Program-made: the position numbers and the translations under genes | Assembly: GCA_019412865.1 (NCBI GenBank) | Contig: DXOJ01000465.1 | Span: forward strand, 1-5,660 | DNA length: 5,660 nucleotides | Direction: 5' to 3' | DNA from: Bacteroides sp. | Lineage (GTDB): Bacteria; Bacteroidota; Bacteroidia; Bacteroidales; Bacteroidaceae | The notes under the pieces: model-generated | Told to the model about the DNA's origin: nothing | What the model saw: only the letters and a program-made list of their open reading frames with translations | Database searches by the model: none | Shown here: positions 5,649 through 5,660 of the stretch, one piece after another | Numbering within the stretch: position 1 is the stretch's first letter | Layout: the number at the start of each line of letters is the position of its first letter

Positions 5649-5660
5649 GTAGTGTTATTT

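Overview
The window looks like Bacteroides chromosome (B. fragilis / B. thetaiotaomicron group). The evidence is an MnmE protein of Bacteroides type, promoters of the Bacteroides form (-7 box TAnnTTTG, -33 box TTTG), A-rich leaders without Shine-Dalgarno sites, and an integrase N-terminus of the Bacteroidetes arm-binding type. No rRNA, tRNA or CRISPR array is visible.

The left part (1-about 2100) looks like the end of an integrative element. It holds the first 79 codons of a tyrosine recombinase (leftward, cut by the window edge). Upstream of it on the same strand is a 510-residue protein with an N-terminal four-cysteine zinc motif and what I read as seven tandem helix-turn-helix modules. The gene-free stretch 1860-2172 holds six TCTCAC/TCTCAT motifs in two clusters with 10-bp periodicity, three TGATACA/C motifs, a 12-bp palindrome, a good Bacteroides promoter for the HTH gene, and the terminator of mnmE.

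The middle (2173-3570, leftward) is a complete core gene, mnmE, for the tRNA-modification GTPase. Its 3' end faces the putative element. The 3' end of mnmE/trmE/thdF is a known integration target in other bacteria (the SGI1 family), so the junction is suggestive. The outer element end is not in the window, so insertion cannot be proved here.

The right part (3699-5612, rightward) is a soluble hybrid histidine kinase: two PAS-like sensor regions, HisKA, HATPase and a C-terminal receiver, with no DNA-binding output. It is divergent from mnmE. Between the two genes lie two -7 boxes and a perfect 7-bp-arm palindrome. The -7 boxes place the probable starts downstream of the longest open frames for both genes. 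The kinase H-box carries Leu where Pro is near-invariant.

The most interesting unit is the pairing of a seven-module HTH protein with helically phased tandem 10-bp repeats in its own leader. This could be an autoregulated control module or recombination-directionality factor of the element. A competing reading is that the repeats are integrase arm-type sites.
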